A stretch of DNA of 64,000 nucleotides from positions 1 to 64,000 of the forward strand of contig CADCBO010000021.1 in the NCBI GenBank assembly GCA_902799685.1, given 5' to 3'. A program made the position numbers and the translations under genes. Every line of letters begins with the position of its first letter. Within the stretch, counting starts at the first letter, position 1. This document shows positions 1-7,505 of the stretch, piece by piece. The stretch is from an uncultured Bacteroidales bacterium (GTDB lineage Bacteria; Bacteroidota; Bacteroidia; Bacteroidales; Bacteroidaceae). The notes beneath the pieces are model-generated. The model did not search any database. It was not told the DNA's origin and saw nothing but the letters and a program-made list of their open reading frames with translations.

Positions 1-45
1 CCGTGTTGGGCTTTGCCCGACCCCGCTTTCTTGCGGCGTTCGAAT
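1..45. repeat. GC-rich triloop hairpins at the window edge
   Basis: The first bases contain two adjacent short hairpins: TTGGGC-TTT-GCCCGA and CCGC-TTTCTT-GCGG. The first resembles the triloop hairpins seen at 18165-18205 and 46071-46120, so this may be a fragment of the same intergenic element. It is cut by the window edge. The stretch 46-150 is AT-rich and I see nothing further in it. Confidence 0.3.
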
Positions 46-153
46 ATAAGAGTCAAAAAGTGGGTCGAAGTTAAGTTGAGAAGTTAATTATTTATCCTTT
101 GTTAACAAACTATTAACTAAAATATAAGCCCTAACAATATGGCTAATAAAAAG

Positions 154-188
154 AAAATCAGCAATAAATGATGTTTATTGCTGATTTT
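154..188 (-). terminator. Strong bidirectional hairpin terminator
   Basis: A perfect 15-bp inverted repeat (AAAATCAGCAATAAA, 154-168, and its complement, 174-188) with a 5-nt loop lies 21 bp past the stop of the leftward glycosidase gene. Reading leftward, the stem runs into TTTTCTTTTTATT. It would end the aminotransferase-glycosidase transcript and, being symmetrical, could also stop traffic from the left. Confidence 0.8.
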
Positions 189-209
189 ATGAAGTTGTCA
201 AATTGTCAA

Positions 210-1700
210 TTATAAATTAGTCTTGCATTTTACTGGTGCGGATTCACGTTGCAGCCGATTGAGCGCTGTTACCACATATATATATTGTGTGGTGCCGTCG
301 CGGTAGGGCAGGTTCAGGAACGAGCGGCGGGTTATAGCCACAATATGTGTGGGGTCATCAATATTCACGGTCTCTCCTTTCTCAAAGCGATACACCACAT
401 ACTGTGTAGCCTTGTCCATATCTTTTTTGGCCTTGGGGGCGGTCCAGAACAGTACAGGGCCGTCTTTGGTCTCTACCGGCATTAGTTTGCGGACTTTGCC
501 CGGCGTGTTCTTGGGCATATTGTCGCTTACAGGCTGCAGTGCCGGCGTGTTATAGTATTCGTTTGCCAGAATGGTTCTATAGTCACGCGGATTATCTACA
601 ACTGATTTGGCCGGCCATTGGCAGCTGCCCTGAAGCCCCGGCATTATGCGCTGCAGGTTCATCTTGTGGCGCAACTGGTGGCTCTCGGGATGGTTGGGGT
701 CCTGGCCTATTACCGTACGCTCCACATCCTGACCTATATACATGAGACAGCCTCCTGCGTGGTCTGACCACCATTTGGTCAATATGGAGTAGTCTGCTGC
801 CTTGTTGCCTGTGTTCCAATACACTTGCGGTATGCAGTAGTCCATCCAGCCTTTCTCAATCCACAGCAGAACATCGGCATAGAGTCCGCTCCAGTTCTCG
901 AATCCCGAAGACTCGCTGCCATCAGGATATGCTGCAGATTTGTTGCGGTAGATTCCAAACGGCGATATTCCGAACTTTACCCACGGTTTGATTTCCTTTA
1001 CGGTGTTGTAAAGCTGCTCTATGAACAGGTTGACGTTGTCCCGACGCCAGTCATCTTTTTTCTTGAATCCGCGTGGATCTTTCTTGAAGGATGCGTCATC
1101 ATTAAATTTAAGGTCACCGTCGGGATAGGGGTAGAAATAGTCATCAATATGGAATCCGTCTATGTCGTAACGGGTTACGATATCGGCTGCAACCTGACAT
1201 ATATAGTCGCGGTTTTCCTGCAGTGCGGGGTTGAAAAGCGCAAGCTTCCCGAACCTTATTATCCGCTCCGGATGTGTCTTGATCTGATGGTTTGGAGCGA
1301 ACTCGGTGGTCTCGGTGGTCTTGGCGCGGAATGGGTTTATCCATGCGTGAAGTTCCATCTCACGGCTGTGACACTCATCAATCATGAACTGCAGAGGGTC
1401 CCACTCCTCGTCTGGGGCTTCGCCTTGAAATCCTGTCAGATATGCACTCCACGGTTCCAGGTCGGATTTGTACAGGGCATCGGCCTCTACGCGAACCTGA
1501 AACAGTATTGCGTTTATGCCGCATGACTGCAATGTGTCAAGCTGACGTATCAGTTCGGCTTTGAGTTGTGCTGTGGGGATACCCTCAAACTGGTGGTTGA
1601 CAGCCTGTATCCATGCTCCGCGGAACTCGCGTTTGGGTGCGGCGGCACTGCAAAGCAGAACCACGGCAAAAGTCAGGAGCAGGGAGTAGAGTCTTTTCAT
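210..1700 (-). CDS. GHL10-type family 10-like glycosyl hydrolase (DUF187)
   Basis: This secreted protein of 496 residues has an N-terminal hydrophobic signal (MKRLYSLLLTFAVVLLCSAA). The body begins with EFRGAWIQAV and contains the motif DIDGFHIDDYFYPYP near residue 185, both typical of the GHL10/DUF187 TIM-barrel family (YngK-like). The last ~95 residues look like a fibronectin III-type beta domain (FWTAPKA...YVVYRF...YVVTAL). Family members are inferred to act on cell-wall or other glycans at the cell surface; substrate specificity is not established. Its ATG shares one base with the stop of the upstream aminotransferase (TAATG), so the two are translationally coupled. LLC at the signal end makes a lipoprotein possible, but the spacing is not convincing. 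Confidence 0.85.
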   Translation of the reverse strand: MKRLYSLLLTFAVVLLCSAAAPKREFRGAWIQAVNHQFEGIPTAQLKAELIRQLDTLQSCGINAILFQVRVEADALYKSDLEPWSAYLTGFQGEAPDEEWDPLQFMIDECHSREMELHAWINPFRAKTTETTEFAPNHQIKTHPERIIRFGKLALFNPALQENRDYICQVAADIVTRYDIDGFHIDDYFYPYPDGDLKFNDDASFKKDPRGFKKKDDWRRDNVNLFIEQLYNTVKEIKPWVKFGISPFGIYRNKSAAYPDGSESSGFENWSGLYADVLLWIEKGWMDYCIPQVYWNTGNKAADYSILTKWWSDHAGGCLMYIGQDVERTVIGQDPNHPESHQLRHKMNLQRIMPGLQGSCQWPAKSVVDNPRDYRTILANEYYNTPALQPVSDNMPKNTPGKVRKLMPVETKDGPVLFWTAPKAKKDMDKATQYVVYRFEKGETVNIDDPTHIVAITRRSFLNLPYRDGTTQYIYVVTALNRLQRESAPVKCKTNL

Positions 1701-2899
1701 TATTTATTGGGCAGGCTGTTGTATTCTTCAAGTGCCTGGGCCAGAAGCTTGAGAGCTTCCTTCAGATCCTCGATATTGAGCACGTATGCCAGACGAACCT
1801 GGTCGCGGCCGTACTGGGGATCGGAATAGAAACCTGTACCGGGGGCCATCATGATGGTTTTGCCGTCGCGGCGGAAATCGGTCAGGCACCATTTGCAGAA
1901 TTTCTCGCAGTCATCAATAGGCAGCTTTGCGGTGGTGTAGAATGCACCCATAGGAATGGGTGAATACACTCCCGGAATCTTGTTCAAGCCATCAATAAGA
2001 TATTTACGGCGTGTTATAAACTCCTCGTAGGTGTTGGTCATATACTCGCGCGGGGCCGATATTGATGCCTCGGCCACAACCTGACCTATCAGAGGCGGGC
2101 ACAGACGCGCCTGACAGAACTTCATCACGGCGTTGCGCACTTCCTGGTTCTTTGTGGCGATGGCGCCAATGCGGATTCCGCACTCAGAGTAGCGTTTGGA
2201 TACTGAATCTATCAGTATGACGTTGTTCTCTATACCTTCCAGATGGCAGGCTGATATATAAGGTGAACCGGTGTAGATGAACTCGCGATATACCTCATCG
2301 GAGAACAGGTACAGGTCATATTTCTTGACCAGGTCACGCAGCTGTAGCATCTCCTTGCGGGTATAAAGATAGCCCGTGGGGTTGTTTGGGTTGCATATCA
2401 GAATGCCTTTGGTGCGCTCGGTGATGAGCTCCTCGAACTTCTCTACAGGTGGCAGTGCGAATCCGTCCTCGATGGTTGACACGATGGGCTTGATTACGGC
2501 GCCGGCCGAAACCGCGAAAGCCATGTAGTTGGCGTATGCAGGCTCCGGAACTATAATCTCATCACCGGGGTTAAGGCAGGTCATGAACGCAAACAGTACC
2601 GCTTCGGAACCTCCGCTTGTAACGATGATGTCATCGGGCTCAAACTTGATCTGATACTGCTCATAATAGTCGCACAGTTTCTTGCGGAGGCTCAAGAATC
2701 CCTGTGAGGGGGTGTATTCCAGCACCTTCCGGTCAATCTTCTTGAGTGTGTCAAGACCTATCTGCGGTGTGGGCAGGTCGGGCTGACCGATGTTAAGATG
2801 ATAAACCTTGATGCCTTCGGCCTCAATTTTCTGTGCAATGCCTGACAGTTTGCGGATAGGCGAACTGGGCATTATCTCAGCGCGGTTGGAGATTTTCAT
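1700..2899 (-). CDS. PLP-dependent class I/II aminotransferase
   Basis: This 399-residue cytoplasmic fold-type I aminotransferase shows CNPNNPTG (169-176), SDEVY (200-204), the Schiff-base lysine in SVSKRYS (Lys235) and the carboxylate-binding arginine in QVRLAYV near the C-terminus. The N-terminal GQPDLPTP segment is typical of the aspartate/aromatic aminotransferase subgroup common in Bacteroidales. Family knowledge supports transfer of an amino group between an amino acid and 2-oxoglutarate or pyruvate; the exact substrate cannot be read from sequence. It is the first gene of a two-gene leftward operon with the GHL10 hydrolase. Pairing a transaminase with a glycosidase has no evident metabolic logic and may simply be shared transcription. 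Confidence 0.9.
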   Translation of the reverse strand: MKISNRAEIMPSSPIRKLSGIAQKIEAEGIKVYHLNIGQPDLPTPQIGLDTLKKIDRKVLEYTPSQGFLSLRKKLCDYYEQYQIKFEPDDIIVTSGGSEAVLFAFMTCLNPGDEIIVPEPAYANYMAFAVSAGAVIKPIVSTIEDGFALPPVEKFEELITERTKGILICNPNNPTGYLYTRKEMLQLRDLVKKYDLYLFSDEVYREFIYTGSPYISACHLEGIENNVILIDSVSKRYSECGIRIGAIATKNQEVRNAVMKFCQARLCPPLIGQVVAEASISAPREYMTNTYEEFITRRKYLIDGLNKIPGVYSPIPMGAFYTTAKLPIDDCEKFCKWCLTDFRRDGKTIMMAPGTGFYSDPQYGRDQVRLAYVLNIEDLKEALKLLAQALEEYNSLPNK

Positions 2900-2945
2900 T
2901 GTACTGAAGTGTTCTGTTTGCTTTATTTAATGTGCGAAGATACAA

Positions 2946-2974
2946 CAAACCGCGGGCTTAACACCCACGGTTTG
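2946..2974 (-). terminator. Probable terminator after the GH43-like gene
   Basis: An inverted repeat CAAACCG (2946-2952)/CGGTTTG (2968-2974) with an inner GGG/CCC stem lies 27 bp downstream of the leftward GH43-like gene. The following U-tract is poor (TTGTATCTTC), so termination is inferred mainly from position. Confidence 0.45.
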
Positions 2975-3000
2975 CTTATTATTTTATAATAAGGAGTGGA

Positions 3001-4263
3001 TTAATGTATCCTCTTGCCCAGTTTCAGGTTGTCGCCCGATGCATCGACAGTCCAGATCTCAGGCTTGCGTCCGGTACCTCCGTCATGGTGAACCGAGTAG
3101 AGCAACTGACCTTCGAATGTCTTGAACAGCATTCCGTGACCGGAGTTGTCGCCTTTGAATGCAACCTCTTCCTGAATCCACGGGCCCTTGATGCTGCCGC
3201 TGGTTGACCATGCAATACCGTTGGCGTAGCGGTTCTCACCCCAGCTAGACCAGAGCATGCCCAGACGGCCGGTCTCAGTGCGGAACATCTGCGGACCATC
3301 GGTTACCCAACCCGGCATCTTCATGCCGAATGTGGCCTCGCCGATAGAGTTCATCTCTTTAGACCATGCGGCCTCCGATGCGCGGAATATGGTGGTGGGC
3401 TCGGCAAGACGGTGTGTCAGGTCCTTAGACAGAGGCATGTATGCCATAGTTCCGTCAATGAGCTGTGTCCACTCATGTACGAATACCATATATACGGTGT
3501 CATTTTCCTCGTAAAGTGTACCGTCAATGATATCCCAGTCAACCGGACCAAGGCAGAATGTGGAGTCTTTTACAAGCGGAAGATACGGACCGTCAACTTT
3601 GTCGGAGACCAGAAGTTGAGTCTGGTTCAGGGGTACGTTGTAACGGCGCGGAACCTGCTCGATGCAAACGCCATGGTTGTTCCATGTACCGGCATAGTAG
3701 AACTTGCCGTTGAACTTATGGATTTCGGCGGCAGCTACAAAATTGCCCTGCATCCAGGTACCTGACAAGTCGATTACGCTGTACGGGCCGGTCCACATCT
3801 CCAGGTCGGTGCTCTTGTAGAGAGAACCGCCGGTACCGGTGAGCCAGTAGGTCTTGGTCTCGGGATCCGGATATATGAACGGGTCACTCATGGAGAGCTC
3901 CTTAAGAGACACGGTGCGTACCTGAGGTGCCGGACGCTGCATGCCCTGCGGCGGGCGCTGCATGTTCATTGGCGGACGCTGAGCCTGTCCCTGCGGGCGT
4001 GGGCGTGCTGTAGCGCCGGCGGGAGGAATCATGCCGCCAAAGTTTCTTTGCCCGGGGTTGGCAGGAGGTGCTTGCTCGCCGCGAGGTACGTTGGGAATAA
4101 TGGTTTTGCTGCCGGAGCATGCCTGGCAGTCATCACAGCAACTGCATCCGGTGCAATTGCATTCATTGCAATCCTCACTTGAACAGCAGTTGTTTCCGCT
4201 CTTGCATGAAACAGCCAGCATGGCGCTGATTGCCAGAATCAATGATAGTCTGATGGTTTTCAT
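3001..4263 (-). CDS. GH43-like lipoprotein with a cysteine cluster
   Basis: The 420-residue product has a lipoprotein signal ending in MLAVSCKS (lipid Cys20). A short stretch of about 30 residues holding eleven cysteines follows (CC, C, C, C, C, CC, C, C spaced by 1-5 residues), then a Pro/Gln-rich linker with PPQGM-type repeats to ~residue 115. From SDPFIYPDPETKTYWLTG onward it is a five-bladed GH43-type beta-propeller: the general-base Asp is in SDPF, the family AAEIHKFNGKFYY block follows, and IDGTLYEEN fits the region of the modulating Asp. At the general-acid position the sequence reads VTDGPQMF, with Asp where many GH43 enzymes have Glu; some Bacteroidales subfamilies share this. It probably acts on arabinose- or xylose-containing glycans at the surface. 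The cysteine block is not part of the family. Confidence 0.8.
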   Translation of the reverse strand: MKTIRLSLILAISAMLAVSCKSGNNCCSSEDCNECNCTGCSCCDDCQACSGSKTIIPNVPRGEQAPPANPGQRNFGGMIPPAGATARPRPQGQAQRPPMNMQRPPQGMQRPAPQVRTVSLKELSMSDPFIYPDPETKTYWLTGTGGSLYKSTDLEMWTGPYSVIDLSGTWMQGNFVAAAEIHKFNGKFYYAGTWNNHGVCIEQVPRRYNVPLNQTQLLVSDKVDGPYLPLVKDSTFCLGPVDWDIIDGTLYEENDTVYMVFVHEWTQLIDGTMAYMPLSKDLTHRLAEPTTIFRASEAAWSKEMNSIGEATFGMKMPGWVTDGPQMFRTETGRLGMLWSSWGENRYANGIAWSTSGSIKGPWIQEEVAFKGDNSGHGMLFKTFEGQLLYSVHHDGGTGRKPEIWTVDASGDNLKLGKRIH

Positions 4264-4348
4264 ATTTATTTGTGTTGGTTTAGGCTCTTAATCGAAATAC
4301 AAATATCACAATAATTTTCGTAGAATCTGAACAAATCAAAAAAATAGT

Positions 4349-4356
4349 TATATTTG
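4349..4356 (+). promoter_or_regulatory. -7 box of the ompA-like gene
   Basis: TATATTTG matches the Bacteroidota sigma-A -7 consensus TAnnTTTG and lies 41 bp upstream of the ATG at 4397. It sits in the divergent region shared with the GH43-like gene. Confidence 0.7.
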
Positions 4357-4396
4357 CGTCACTAATTTGTATAAGGACACTTAATAAACAAACATT

Positions 4397-5083
4397 ATGA
4401 AAAAAGTATTATCTATTCTTCTTGCTGCAACTCTTGTATTCTCTGTTGCAGGATGTTCATCATGGTCAAAGACAGCTAACGGTGGCCTCATCGGCGGCGG
4501 TGCAGGTGCAGCTATCGGTGCAGGTATCGGCGTTCTTCTGGGCGGCGATGCAGAGAGTGCAGCCATCGGCGCAGCTATCGGTGCCGGCGTAGGCGGCGGT
4601 GCAGGTGCTATCATCGGCAACCGTATGGACAAGAAAGCAGAGGAGCTTGCAGCTCTTGAGGATGCCAAAGTTGAAACCATTACTGACGTAAACGGTCTTG
4701 AGGGTATCAAGGTTACATTTGACAGCGGTATCCTGTTCGGCTTCAACAGCTCAAAGCTGAGCGACGAGTCAAAGGAGACACTGACCAAGTTTGCCGAGAC
4801 AATGAAGGATATGGAGATGACCGACATCACGGTTTATGGCCATACCGACAACATTGGCACAGAGCAGGCTAACGAGAAGGTTTCAGCCAAGCGTGCCGAG
4901 GCTGTTGCCGATTTCCTCAAGAAGTGCGGTATGAGCAAGGATCGTCTCATCACCAAGGGTATGTCATTCACAATGCCGGTTGCCAGCAACGATACCGAGG
5001 AGGGGCGCGCTCAGAACCGTCGCGTTGAGATTTACATCACCGCCAACGAGCAGATGATCAAGGAGGCTGTTGAAGCCAACTGA
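4397..5083 (+). CDS. OmpA-family lipoprotein with glycine zipper
   Basis: This 228-residue lipoprotein has the lipobox FSVAGCSS. It is followed by a glycine-zipper stretch (repeats of AIGAGIG, AAIGAAIG, GAGAIIG, about residues 30-75), then a C-terminal OmpA/MotB peptidoglycan-binding domain. That domain carries GHTDNIGTEQANEKVSAKRA and QNRRVEI, whose Asp and Arg bind the meso-DAP of peptidoglycan in the family. The architecture equals YiaD-type proteins: a lipid anchor in the outer membrane and a domain gripping the wall. It probably stabilises the envelope. It is a single-gene unit with its own promoter and a strong terminator, and its codon use is clean and biased, suggesting high expression. 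Confidence 0.9.
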   Translation: MKKVLSILLAATLVFSVAGCSSWSKTANGGLIGGGAGAAIGAGIGVLLGGDAESAAIGAAIGAGVGGGAGAIIGNRMDKKAEELAALEDAKVETITDVNGLEGIKVTFDSGILFGFNSSKLSDESKETLTKFAETMKDMEMTDITVYGHTDNIGTEQANEKVSAKRAEAVADFLKKCGMSKDRLITKGMSFTMPVASNDTEEGRAQNRRVEIYITANEQMIKEAVEAN

Positions 5084-5108
5084 TTCTTTCAGGACTGAAA
5101 GTTAAGAA

Positions 5109-5139
5109 ATGCAGGGTGACTTTCACTCTGCATTTTTTT
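5109..5139 (+). terminator. Terminator of the ompA-like gene
   Basis: An 11-bp stem ATGCAGGGTGA (5109-5119)/TCACTCTGCAT (5123-5133) with one G-T wobble and a 3-nt loop is followed by seven T residues. It lies 26 bp after the stop codon. Confidence 0.9.
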
Positions 5140-5171
5140 ATTTCATGCTGACATACATGCCTGTTTTTTCT

Positions 5172-5179
5172 TATTTTTG
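5172..5179 (+). promoter_or_regulatory. -7 box of the esterase gene
   Basis: TATTTTTG fits TAnnTTTG. An in-frame TTG (5177) lies inside the box, so it cannot be the translated start. The box therefore decides for the ATG at 5240, 61 bp downstream. Confidence 0.7.
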
Positions 5180-5239
5180 CACTCACGGACGTGGTATATG
5201 TCCGGATTGTTGAAGTTTTTCAATTGTTTATTCAATAGT

Positions 5240-6109
5240 ATGCTTAAGAGATTATTCATTGCTTTGGCCCTTGTGGCTACAGTCGCTTGCGGCTCACAGA
5301 GTGGTGTTTCTACAAAGAAACAGAAACCTGACAAGAATTTCTACATCTATCTGGCTTTCGGCCAGTCCAATATGGAGGGTAATGCCCGCATTGAGGACCA
5401 GGACCGTGAAGGCATCAGTGACCGTTGGCAGATGATGGCTGCCGTTGATTTTCCTAAGATGGAGCGTAAGAAGTTCGAGTGGTACACCGCTGTTCCGCCA
5501 TTGTGTCGTGAGAGCAACGGCCTTACCCCGGTTGACTATTTTGGCCGTACCATGGTTGAAAACCTGCCCGAGAAGGTCCGTGTAGGTGTAATATGCGTTG
5601 CAGTAGGCGGTTGCAAGATTGAGGCTTTCATGAAAGACCGGGCTCAGGAATACGGAGATAATGCTGCCGCATGGATGAAGAACTGGATTGCCCCTTATGA
5701 CAACAATTGCTATCAGCGTCTTCTGGAGTGTGCCAAGGAGGCTCAGAAGGTGGGTGTTATCAAGGGATTCCTGATGCATCAGGGTGAATCTAACATCAAT
5801 GAGGAAGATTGGCCGGAAAAGGTTAAGTATGTATATGAGACTCTGATTGAGGATCTGGGTCTGAATGCCAAAGATGTTCCCCTGCTGGCCGGCGAGGTTG
5901 TCAATGCCGATGTACAGGGTCGCAGTGCGTCAATGAATGAGATCATTGCAAAACTGCCGGAAACTCTGCCTAACTCATATGTAATATCATCGGCCGGAGC
6001 TACTACTGGGTTTGACCATCTTCATTTTGATGCAGCCGGTTACCGCGAAATGGGCCGCCGTTATGCAAACCAGATGCTCAAACTTATGGGTATCACTCCC
6101 AAGGAATGA
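5240..6109 (+). CDS. SGNH/GDSL carbohydrate esterase (CE6/sialate O-acetylesterase-like) lipoprotein
   Basis: The start is ATG 5240, giving a clean lipoprotein signal MLKRLFIALALVATVACG (lipid Cys17) and a 289-residue product. SGNH blocks are visible: FGQSNMEG with nucleophile Ser43, GGCKIEAF (block II), MHQGESN (block III), and FDHLHFD near the C-terminus holding the catalytic Asp/His pair. This is the DUF303/CE6 pattern of acetyl xylan or sialate O-acetylesterases, which remove O-acetyl groups so that glycosidases can work. It is probably tethered to the envelope. The preceding GH43-like lipoprotein is transcribed divergently from a nearby region, hinting at joint glycan use but not proving it. 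Confidence 0.85.
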   Translation: MLKRLFIALALVATVACGSQSGVSTKKQKPDKNFYIYLAFGQSNMEGNARIEDQDREGISDRWQMMAAVDFPKMERKKFEWYTAVPPLCRESNGLTPVDYFGRTMVENLPEKVRVGVICVAVGGCKIEAFMKDRAQEYGDNAAAWMKNWIAPYDNNCYQRLLECAKEAQKVGVIKGFLMHQGESNINEEDWPEKVKYVYETLIEDLGLNAKDVPLLAGEVVNADVQGRSASMNEIIAKLPETLPNSYVISSAGATTGFDHLHFDAAGYREMGRRYANQMLKLMGITPKE

Positions 6110-6130
6110 TAGGTTTTGACCTTTAAGAAT

Positions 6131-6181
6131 ATAATCTTGCGGGTCTATCTGTTGTATATGGCGATATTCCTGCAAGATTAT
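6131..6181 (+). terminator. Inverted repeat downstream of the esterase
   Basis: ATAATCTTGCGGG (6131-6143) pairs with CCTGCAAGATTAT (6169-6181) over 13 bp with one wobble. The loop is long (25 nt) and TTTAT follows. Its position 21 bp past the stop suggests a transcript 3' end. Confidence 0.5.
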
Positions 6182-6421
6182 TTATCTGATAATCAATTAT
6201 TTGTAAAAGCCATTTAATGCTTTAACGTTGTTTTATCTGAATTTAAACATTTTAATATACAACGTAAGAAAAAAGTACCGACCTTTGCGGTCGAAAACAA
6301 AGGATAATTCTCATAAGCATTAATTGGTTAGTAATTAGGTTAGTAATTAGGTTTGGGCCCGAGAATTTGTGAAAATTGCAAGGCTCACTCCAAAGGAAAA
6401 AGGTTCCTGCGGAGGAAATTG

Positions 6422-6459
6422 AAAAAATTGAGTTCACGCGAGTGAATTCATTTTTTTTT
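6422..6459. terminator. Bidirectional terminator with GNRA-type loop
   Basis: GAGTTCAC (6430-6437) and GTGAATTC (6442-6449) form a stem around the tetraloop GCGA, with one wobble and an extra T-A pair. It is followed by nine T on the plus strand and six T on the minus strand. It serves the leftward LytTR gene (stop at 6495). The rest of the 385-bp gap 6110-6494 holds the 13-bp inverted repeat at 6131, a short direct repeat (TTAGTAATTAGG twice, ~6328-6352) and the palindrome at 6460. Confidence 0.75.
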
Positions 6460-6488
6460 GTGCCAAATAGAACCGTCCCCTTTGGCAC
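6460..6488. repeat. REP-like palindrome GTGCCAAA...TTTGGCAC
   Basis: GTGCCAAA (6460-6467) and TTTGGCAC (6481-6488) form a perfect 8-bp stem around TAGAACCGTCCCC. Short palindromes of this general form, with a GGGGACGGTT core, resemble REP sequences mobilised by RAYT (TnpA-REP) transposases in other bacteria. That link is recalled pattern knowledge, not shown here. It ends 6 bp before the LytTR stop codon. Confidence 0.5.
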
Positions 6489-6494
6489 CTCTGC

Positions 6495-7310
6495 TCACTT
6501 TGAAAGTAAGGCGGCGATGGAATCGCGGTATGATCTTGAGACAGGGATTGGATTGATTCCCTCCTGGTCCAGGATGACGTACAGATTGTCGCGGTCGTTG
6601 TTAAAGAACTTGACTTTTGCTATGTTGATGAGGTATGAGCGGTGGCAGCGTGTAATCTGCCCCTCAAGGTCATCTTCAATATTCTTGGCTGTGGTGCGTA
6701 TCATTGAGTTTTTGACCACTCCGTCCTGCTCATAGAATACTTTCACGTAATTATCTTCAGATACGGCATACAGGATATCCATGATACGGAGTGAAAGTTT
6801 TATCTTTCCGTTGTTGTCATGTATGGAGACCATCATGGTGCCCTTAGCGGATGGTTTTTTGTTGCCCGACTGCAGTTTGAGTCCATGGGCATAGCCGAAA
6901 AGATAAGCTATTATATAAGGTATGAGCAGTATCAGGAATATGCAGAACAGTGCTCTGGGGAACAGTTCTTCCAGGGTAGTCCCATCCTGCTTGACAAGCA
7001 GGGTTATTGAGATGTAAATGACAGATACCATCAGTACTTCTGCAAGTGAGAACAGTATAAGCCCCCATACGCCTACTCCGTGCTTGCGGTTGATTTCCAT
7101 GAGCAGCACCTTGCTTGCCAGAAGGAACAGTACAGAGAATGCATACATTGTACCTGTGCCGAGCATCATGTAACTGCTTCTTAATGTAAACCAGTAGGTG
7201 GATGAAAACGGCGAATAGAGTTGCAGGAAGAGTATTGAAAAGGCTACAATGAACAGGACCGTAAGGAAAAGGAACTTACGGGTAAACATGTAATCGGGTA
7301 ACTTGTTCAT
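6495..7310 (-). CDS. Membrane-anchored LytTR transcriptional regulator
   Basis: I chose ATG 7310 (MNKLPDYMFTRKF) because the longer in-frame extension runs through untranslated sequence; this gives 271 residues. The N-terminal ~150 residues hold four strongly hydrophobic segments (LFLTVLFIVAFSILFL, MLGTGTMYAFSVLFLLA, VWGLILFSLAEVLMVSVIYI, ALFCIFLILLIPYIIAYLFG). The C-terminal ~100 residues are a LytTR DNA-binding domain, recognisable from ILYAVSEDNYVKVFY, TTAKNIEDDL and CHRSYLINIAKV. This one-piece design, a membrane sensor fused to LytTR without a receiver, is frequent in Bacteroidales; its signal and targets are unknown. It is transcribed divergently from the acyl-CoA ligase, a plausible neighbour target. 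Confidence 0.88.
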   Translation of the reverse strand: MNKLPDYMFTRKFLFLTVLFIVAFSILFLQLYSPFSSTYWFTLRSSYMMLGTGTMYAFSVLFLLASKVLLMEINRKHGVGVWGLILFSLAEVLMVSVIYISITLLVKQDGTTLEELFPRALFCIFLILLIPYIIAYLFGYAHGLKLQSGNKKPSAKGTMMVSIHDNNGKIKLSLRIMDILYAVSEDNYVKVFYEQDGVVKNSMIRTTAKNIEDDLEGQITRCHRSYLINIAKVKFFNNDRDNLYVILDQEGINPIPVSRSYRDSIAALLSK

Positions 7311-7473
7311 TGCGCTCTGTTTTTGTGCCACGAAGATAATATTTTTTATTGTTCCGCCCAAATCTGGCTGGGTGGGGTGAATTGCCGGAGGCTGGTTGGT
7401 GGCAATTCGCCACATTAATGGCACAGGATATCCCTAAAAAGCCTTTTTGTTATTATATCGGTCTATATCGAGG

Positions 7474-7481
7474 TACCTTTG
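7474..7481 (+). promoter_or_regulatory. -7 box of the acyl-CoA ligase
   Basis: TACCTTTG matches TAnnTTTG. A TTG at 7479 within the box would otherwise look like an in-frame start, so translation must begin at ATG 7506, 25 bp downstream. Confidence 0.65.
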
Positions 7482-7505
7482 CAGCCGAAATCAAAAACAC
7501 TTTTT

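Noticed and set aside
825..1526. A 233-codon rightward open frame.
   Set aside because: It lies antisense to the GHL10 hydrolase, which has a full signal peptide and family motifs; the shadow has no recognisable motif.
6326..6355. Direct repeat TTAGTAATTAGG as a possible attachment site.
   Set aside because: The copies are adjacent, AT-rich and not associated with an integrase; likely slippage.
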